A stretch of 64,000 bases of DNA from Alphaproteobacteria bacterium GM202ARS2 (GTDB lineage: Bacteria; Pseudomonadota; Alphaproteobacteria; GM7ARS4), in the NCBI GenBank assembly GCA_014323835.1, contig JACONH010000015.1:1-64000 (forward strand), written 5' to 3'. Shown here in pieces: positions 62,705-64,000 of the stretch (positions are counted from its first letter, which is position 1; each line of letters starts with the position of its first letter). The notes beneath the pieces were generated by a model that did not search any database, was not told the origin of the DNA, and worked only from the letters and a program-made list of their open reading frames with translations. A program made the position numbers and the translations under genes.

Positions 62705-63775
62705 ATGATTGTGCTTGGTATCGAGACCAGCTGTGATGAGACATCGGCGGCATTAGTGGCTTGTGATGATTCAGGTGAGAGCGGGGCTGGGGGGGAGGTT
62801 TTGGCGGATGCTTTGTGGTCGCAGCGTGAGCATCAGCGTTGGGGTGGTGTTGTGCCTGAGGTTGCGGCGCGGGCGCATGCGCATTATCTTGCGCCGACGG
62901 TGCAACGTGTCTTTCAGCAAGCTAATCTATCATGGCGGGACATCGATTGTATAGCGGTTACCGCGGGCCCCGGGCTGATTGGCGGTCTGGTTGTGGGTGT
63001 CTGCTATGGGCAGGCGTTGTCTATTGCCAGTGGCAAGCCTTTTATGGCGGTCAATCATCTGGCTGCGCATGCTCTGTCGGTGCGTTTGAACGTGCCGTGT
63101 CGTTTTCCGTATCTGTTACTTCTGGTATCGGGGGGGCATTGCCAGTTGCTTTGTGTCGAGTCGGCAGGTTCGTTTCGGCTTTATGGCACGACTCGGGATG
63201 ATGCGGTGGGGGAAGCCTTCGATAAAGTGGCACGTATGTTGGACTTAGACTGGCCCCTAGGCCCCCATTTGGAAATGTGCGCGCGGGAGGGGAATCCTGA
63301 GGCGTATCCGTTGCCGCAGGCGTTTGTGGGCGCTCAGCACTGTGATTTTTCTTTTGCTGGGCTTAAGAGTGCGGTGCGTCGTAAGGTAGAGGCGCAACCA
63401 CCACAGACAGATAAAGAAAAAGCCGATATGGCGGCATCGTTTCAGAGGACGGCAATTGCGATGTTGTGTGATAGGAGTGCGCGGGCGATGGAGCGGTTTC
63501 AGCGTGATTATCCTAGTAAGCAACCCTATCGTTTTGTTGCGGCGGGGGGTGTTGCGGCGAATGGTGCTTTGCGTCAGGCGTTAGGGGGCTTATGTGCTGA
63601 GCATGGGTTTCAGTTGCATGTGCCGCCGATGGAATTGTGCACGGATAATGCGGTTATGGTGGCATGGGCGGGCATCGAGCGTATGCGAGAGTCGGGTGAC
63701 AATTCGAGGGGGGTGGGGGGGTCGCCCTTTGATGCGATTGGTCTGTCGGCACACCCGCGCTTGCCTTTGGTATAA
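62705..63775 (+). CDS. tsaD: tRNA N6-adenosine threonylcarbamoyltransferase TsaD
   Basis: TsaD transfers threonylcarbamoyl to A37 of ANN-reading tRNAs. The 356-residue product has VLGIETSCDETSAALV, GGVVPEVAARAHAHYLAPTV, AVTAGPGLIGGLVVGV, the metal histidines in AVNHLAAHALSVRL (usual HxxxH), LLLLVSGGHCQL, TTRDDAVGEAFDKVARML and AAGGVAANGALRQAL. The usual HMEGH reads HLAAH but keeps both histidines. In alphaproteobacteria tsaD beside hemC is a common arrangement. Confidence 0.95.
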   Translation: MIVLGIETSCDETSAALVACDDSGESGAGGEVLADALWSQREHQRWGGVVPEVAARAHAHYLAPTVQRVFQQANLSWRDIDCIAVTAGPGLIGGLVVGVCYGQALSIASGKPFMAVNHLAAHALSVRLNVPCRFPYLLLLVSGGHCQLLCVESAGSFRLYGTTRDDAVGEAFDKVARMLDLDWPLGPHLEMCAREGNPEAYPLPQAFVGAQHCDFSFAGLKSAVRRKVEAQPPQTDKEKADMAASFQRTAIAMLCDRSARAMERFQRDYPSKQPYRFVAAGGVAANGALRQALGGLCAEHGFQLHVPPMELCTDNAVMVAWAGIERMRESGDNSRGVGGSPFDAIGLSAHPRLPLV

Positions 63776-63810
63776 GATATTGTTTATTAAGGCTTTTATG
63801 TTATGTTAAA

Positions 63811-63884
63811 ACATTAAGTATTGAAACATAAAGTATCAAAATATCTAAAGTATTTTAACATTAAGTATTAAGACATAAAGTATC
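63811..63884. repeat. AT-rich direct repeats before the parS cluster
   Basis: A 27-base unit of the form ACATTAAGTATT followed by ACATAAAGTATC occurs at 63811-63837 and 63858-63884 with two mismatches; between them lies a short AAAATA/TATTTT inverted repeat. The surrounding 63776-63900 is very AT-rich and holds no gene that I can see. Confidence 0.8.
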
Positions 63885-63911
63885 GCTTGTTTGTGTTTGT
63901 CTTGCCCCCAA

Positions 63912-63994
63912 TGTTTCACGTGAAACAATTTCATGTTTCACGTGAAACAATTTCTCGTGTGTGGGGTAAAAAAATCGATGTTTCACGTGAAACA
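63912..63994. other. Cluster of three perfect parS sites at the right edge
   Basis: Exact TGTTTCACGTGAAACA palindromes start at 63912, 63934 and 63979, each followed by ATTTC. The cluster may continue past the window end. With the array at 8.3 kb it makes two parS regions about 55 kb apart. Confidence 0.93.
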
Positions 63995-64000
63995 ATTTCT

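Overview
The window looks like a chromosomal segment of an alphaproteobacterium with roughly balanced GC. The evidence is the order yebC-ruvC-ruvA-ruvB-ybgC-tolQ-tolR-tolA, a winged-helix protein with a CtrA-type DNA-binding domain, a meso-DAP type MurE, LpxC, BamD and BamE, a linker-rich FtsZ, and perfect ParB-binding parS palindromes, which normally lie near the replication origin. The total gene order and the loss of some standard partners (ftsA, tolB, pal) would suit a reduced, host-associated lineage such as the Holosporales. That placement is inference; no rRNA or ParB gene is present to test it.

Layout. 1-8.3 kb: part of tRNA-Lys, yebC, the ruvCAB-ybgC-tolQRA operon, tRNA-Ala, pabB-pabC and a doxX gene. 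8.27-8.52 kb: an array of seven parS-like palindromes between two converging genes. 8.5-12 kb: panB-panC on the minus strand and a broken gamma-glutamyltransferase gene. 12-17.6 kb: tRNA-Arg(CCG), a secreted protein of unknown role, thrC, a CtrA-like regulator with a decayed receiver, and thiO-thiS-thiG. 17.6-22.7 kb: rplU-rpmA-obg-proB-proA-nadD-rsfS, closed by a terminator. 23-40.8 kb: a compact dcw cluster (mraZ-rsmH-ftsL-ftsI-murE-murF-mraY-murD-ftsW-murG-murC-murB-ddl-ftsQ-ftsZ-lpxC), mostly with 1-14 base overlaps, which lacks ftsA. 40.8-49.6 kb: bamD-recN-ligA, and pepP and uvrD on the opposite strand. 49.6-57.3 kb: an accessory block holding an SH3-domain exported protein, three paralogous large proteins of unknown function (779, 564 and 790 residues) and an RsbW-like ATPase joined to the first of them. 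57.3-64 kb: purH, a hierarchical 144-bp repeat, bamE, a tRNA-Arg locus with pseudo-copies and fragments, a DM13-domain protein, hemD-hemC, tsaD, AT-rich repeats and a second parS cluster.

Most genes serve Holliday-junction repair, envelope assembly, peptidoglycan synthesis and division, or make cofactors (folate, pantothenate, thiamine, haem) and proline, threonine and purines. The most unusual parts are the paralog block with its RsbW-like gene and a shared upstream motif, the ftsA-less dcw cluster whose FtsZ carries an Arg/Trp-rich segment in its linker, a TolQ-TolR pair lacking the usual proton-pathway residues, and the two parS arrays about 55 kb apart.
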